The notes beneath the pieces were generated by a model, which was not told the DNA's origin, did no database searches, and saw only the letters and a program-made list of their open reading frames with translations. From an uncultured Bacillota bacterium (GTDB lineage: Bacteria; Bacillota_I; Bacilli_A; RFN20; CAG-826), in assembly GCA_949298295.1 (NCBI GenBank), contig CASFWS010000039.1:1-8341 (forward strand): DNA of 8,341 bases, read 5' to 3'. The stretch's first letter is position 1, and each line of letters starts with the position of its first letter. Of this stretch, positions 6,129 through 8,341 are shown one piece after another. Made by a program: the position numbers and the translations under genes.

Positions 6129-8341
6129 TTCGCCCCTCCTTTCTTCGCTTTCCCGAGCAAAATCGGGCTTTCCGCGTTTCCGTATTCGACCGCCAAAGGG
6201 TCGATGTGGTTGTGCTTGGCCAATAGAAGTAGGACCTGGGGCTGGCAGAAGCCGCCTTGGCACTTCCCGAAGCCGGCCCGGGTCCTCTTTTTCACGGCCT
6301 TGACGGTAAGGCACGGAAGGGAGCGGCCGAAAAGATCCTCGATTTCCCCGAGGCTCACCTTCTCGCAGCTGCAGACGATCTTCCCGTAGGAAGGCCTTTC
6401 CTTCAAAAGGCGCTCCCGCTCGTCAAGCGGAAGGGAAAGGGGGTGGACATAGGGGGTGATCCCTTCCTTTGCCTCTTCCTTTTTCCGAAGGGGAAGGATC
6501 TTCCCGACTTCGTCCCGGAGCTCGAGGGCGATCGAGGGGGCCGAGACGAGGCCCGGGGACTCGATGCCGGCGGCCAAAAGGAAGCGCGGGTCCTTCCGGC
6601 TCGGGCCGATGATGAAATCGTGGGTCGAGGGGGTAGCCCGGACCCCGGCATAGACGCGGATCGCTTCCTTCCAAGGAAGAGAGGGAACAAGGGAAGAAGC
6701 CGCCTTCCTCACATCCTCGAGGGTCGGGGCGTCGGTCGAGGCGTCCTCGGAATCGTCCTCGGGATCGCTGCTCGGTCCGGCGAGGTAGTTCCCGCTCGTC
6801 GTCGGGGCGACGAGGATCCCCTTTCCCTTCTCGCTCGGGAGGGGGAAGAGGACATGACGGACGAAGCCGGTATCGAAATGGTCGAAGACGAAGTACTCGC
6901 CCTTCCGGGGGATGAGGTGCCAATCGAGCTCGCCGTCGAGCATCTTTGCCACTTCGTCGGCCTTCGTCCCGGCCGCGTCGACGAGGACTTTCGAGCCGTA
7001 TTTCCCGAGGTTGGTATGCACCAAAAAGCCCTTTTCTTCCCTTTCGATGGAAGTAACCTCTTCCCCGAGGCGGAGGAAAACCCCGTTATCGAGGGCGTTT
7101 TCCATCGCGTGGGCGGCAAGGAGGAAGGGATTGACGATCCCGCCGGTCGGGCAAAGGAGGGCGGCGACGGCTTCCTTAGTAAGATGCGGCTCGTTTTCCC
7201 TAAGCCAGGCCGCGTCGACGATCCGGGCTTCCACCCCGTTCGCCTTCGCCCGCTCAAAGAGGGGGTAGAGGAGTTCCTTTTCCTCGGGGCTTCGGGCCAC
7301 GGTCAAGGTCCCGGTTTCCTCGTAAGGGACGTCGAGCTGGCCGCAAAGGGCGGCCATCATCCGGTTGCCCCGGACGTTGTGGAAGGCCTTCTTCGTCCCG
7401 GGGAGGGGGTCGTAGCCGCTATGGGCGATGGCGCTATTGGCCGCCGTCGTGGCATCCCCGACGTCGAGCGACTTCTCGATGACGAGGACCTTGAGCTCGT
7501 AGAAGGAAAGCTCGCGGGCGAGAAGGCAGCCGGTGCTCCCGGCCCCGATGACGATGACGTCGTAGCTATGTTCCACCGCTTCCTCGAACTTCTCGACGAC
7601 CGGAAGATACATCGGCCCGAGGAAGGAAGGCACCTTTTCCGCGGCAAGGGGGAAGGAAGAGCTTCCGTAGTAGGCCTCGGCGATGGCCCCGGCGATGGCT
7701 CCTTCGGTATCGCTATCCCCGTCCCGGGCGACGGCGAGGCGGATGGCCTCCTCGTAGCTCGAGGAAAGGAAGAAGGCGGCGAGGGCCTCGGGGACCGAAA
7801 GGCTCGCGAGGGCCGAGCAATGCCCGCTCCGATAGGTTTCCTCGGCCTTGAGGTAGCAGCCGGGATAGTAGCTTTCCATCGCCGCCCCGATTTCTTCCAT
7901 GGAAGAGCGATGGAGGGCCAAATAGACGGCGAGGGCTGCCGCTTCGGCGCCTCTACTCCCCTCCGGGTCATCGTGGGTCACCCCGGCGACGTAGGAGGCC
8001 AGGAGGAGGCATTCATGGACGCTCCGGGCCCAATAGGCAACCGGGGAGACGCGCATCGCCGCCCCGTTTCCCTTCGAGCCGTAGGGAGAATGGTCGTCGT
8101 TTCGGCACCAGTAGGCGAACATCGGCCCGTAGCCGTCGAGCGGCTCGGGATTCTCCTCGTAATAGCGGACGTAGCTTTCGACGAGGGCGGCTTGGAGCTT
8201 CTTCTTGTAGCCTTCTCCCTCCTCGAAGGGACCGGCCCGGAGGAGGGCATCCATCGTCGCGACGGTGAGGATCGAGTCGTCGGTGATCCCCATCGTCTCC
8301 GCGAAGAGGGGAAGGGAGGCGGCCTTAAGGCCTTCGGGGCC
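6125..8341 (-). CDS. ADP-ribosylglycohydrolase fused to GlpA/LhgO-like FAD oxidoreductase with [2Fe-2S] tail (5' partial)
   Basis: 738 codons are visible and the frame runs off the right edge. The ATG at 8293 is internal because homology continues upstream, with about 15-25 residues probably missing. Residues below count from the edge. Residues 1-256 are a DraG/ARH hydrolase: metal motif TDDS (20-23), GNGAAMRVSPV (91-101), THDDPEG (122-128, His to Asp at the fourth position of the usual THxHPEG) and DGDSDT (207-212) followed by AYYG. It should cleave ADP-ribose from a protein or small molecule. From 258 on, YDVIVIGAGSTG opens a COG0579 flavoprotein (ANSAIAHSGYD, NVRGN, PTGGIVNP, GIESPGL near 593). 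The BFD-like C-terminus has CSC (657-659) and CQGGFC (694-699) for [2Fe-2S]. Such oxidoreductases act on glycerol-3-phosphate or 2-hydroxyacids. The stop overlaps the next gene by 4 bases. The junction near 7573 has no linker. An internal GTG (7576) with GAGG five bases upstream could also start the oxidoreductase alone. Confidence 0.9.
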   Translation of the reverse strand, partial: GPEGLKAASLPLFAETMGITDDSILTVATMDALLRAGPFEEGEGYKKKLQAALVESYVRYYEENPEPLDGYGPMFAYWCRNDDHSPYGSKGNGAAMRVSPVAYWARSVHECLLLASYVAGVTHDDPEGSRGAEAAALAVYLALHRSSMEEIGAAMESYYPGCYLKAEETYRSGHCSALASLSVPEALAAFFLSSSYEEAIRLAVARDGDSDTEGAIAGAIAEAYYGSSSFPLAAEKVPSFLGPMYLPVVEKFEEAVEHSYDVIVIGAGSTGCLLARELSFYELKVLVIEKSLDVGDATTAANSAIAHSGYDPLPGTKKAFHNVRGNRMMAALCGQLDVPYEETGTLTVARSPEEKELLYPLFERAKANGVEARIVDAAWLRENEPHLTKEAVAALLCPTGGIVNPFLLAAHAMENALDNGVFLRLGEEVTSIEREEKGFLVHTNLGKYGSKVLVDAAGTKADEVAKMLDGELDWHLIPRKGEYFVFDHFDTGFVRHVLFPLPSEKGKGILVAPTTSGNYLAGPSSDPEDDSEDASTDAPTLEDVRKAASSLVPSLPWKEAIRVYAGVRATPSTHDFIIGPSRKDPRFLLAAGIESPGLVSAPSIALELRDEVGKILPLRKKEEAKEGITPYVHPLSLPLDERERLLKERPSYGKIVCSCEKVSLGEIEDLFGRSLPCLTVKAVKKRTRAGFGKCQGGFCQPQVLLLLAKHNHIDPLAVEYGNAESPILLGKAKKGGAK
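6133..6140 (-). promoter_or_regulatory. Strong Shine-Dalgarno setting the start of the second oxidoreductase
   Basis: AGGAGGGG on the minus strand ends four bases before ATG 6128. It lies in the last codons of the upstream fusion gene and fixes this start against the longer in-frame reading that begins at 6314. The residues of that longer reading before 6128 resemble no flavoprotein. Confidence 0.85.

Noticed and set aside
6129..6314. N-terminal extension of the second oxidoreductase to an ATG at 6314
   Set aside because: The 62 extra residues lie within the [2Fe-2S] region of the upstream gene and look unlike a flavoprotein. The ATG at 6128 has a strong Shine-Dalgarno and is followed at once by the FAD-binding strand.
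5502..6389. 295-codon plus-strand open frame opposite the two oxidoreductases
   Set aside because: It is antisense to FAD-binding motifs of two clear genes and crosses their junction. No family resemblance was seen.
8291..8293. ATG as the start of the ADP-ribosylglycohydrolase fusion
   Set aside because: The frame stays open for 16 codons to the window edge, and the residues before it (LKAASLPLFAET) match the segment that precedes the TDD motif in this family. The true start is therefore outside the window.
1..8341. tRNA, rRNA, CRISPR array, insertion sequence or prophage elements
   Set aside because: No array of spaced repeats, no transposase- or integrase-like protein, and no tRNA- or rRNA-like stretch was seen. 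The window is almost fully covered by housekeeping and metabolic genes.
1..8341. Mollicutes-type code (TGA read as Trp)
   Set aside because: Several genes end in TGA exactly where their families end and overlap the next start, while Trp is encoded by TGG.

Overview
The window is a GC-rich stretch (roughly 60-65% G+C by eye) in which every supportable gene lies on the minus strand. TGA is a normal stop codon and Trp is TGG, so this is not the Mollicutes code. Gene content points to a GC-rich member of the Bacillota, probably Bacilli or Erysipelotrichia-like. The clues are an RNase J2-type protein directly upstream of ftsK/spoIIIE, an arrangement close to B. subtilis rnjB...spoIIIE, and the Bacillota-style trio of COG0579 oxidoreductase, FAD/NAD oxidoreductase and DUF1667 protein. 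The lineage is an inference from gene content only.

Read in transcription order from the right edge, the first unit (8341 to about 3915) is a tightly packed four-gene operon. It starts with a very large protein cut by the window edge. Its N-terminal half is an ADP-ribosylglycohydrolase (DraG/ARH family) and its C-terminal half a glycerol-3-phosphate-dehydrogenase-like FAD oxidoreductase with a [2Fe-2S] BFD-type tail. Next come a second FAD/NAD(P) oxidoreductase, a small four-cysteine DUF1667 protein and a YfcE-type metallophosphoesterase. Consecutive genes overlap by 4, 10 and 13 bases, which suggests translational coupling. A GC hairpin followed by a short T-rich run ends the unit.

The second unit (about 3914 to 1 and beyond) starts in a short intergenic region of about 100 bp. 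This holds a perfect 16-bp palindrome containing a consensus -10 box and a C/G-tract leader. Then come an RNase J family protein with two altered metal-ligand positions (RNase J2-like) and, one base after its stop, ftsK/spoIIIE. The ftsK gene has four N-terminal membrane segments, a long Pro/Glu-rich linker with an (EP)7 repeat, and a motor domain cut at Walker B by the left edge. It is open from its ATG to the window end.

The most unusual item is the in-frame ADP-ribosylglycohydrolase/flavoenzyme fusion. It places ADP-ribose chemistry on the same polypeptide as an anaerobic glycerol-3-phosphate-type redox complex. Also worth a second look are an AT-rich island at the end of the second oxidoreductase gene, with a near-consensus antisense promoter, and the palindromic leader of the RNase J2-like gene.
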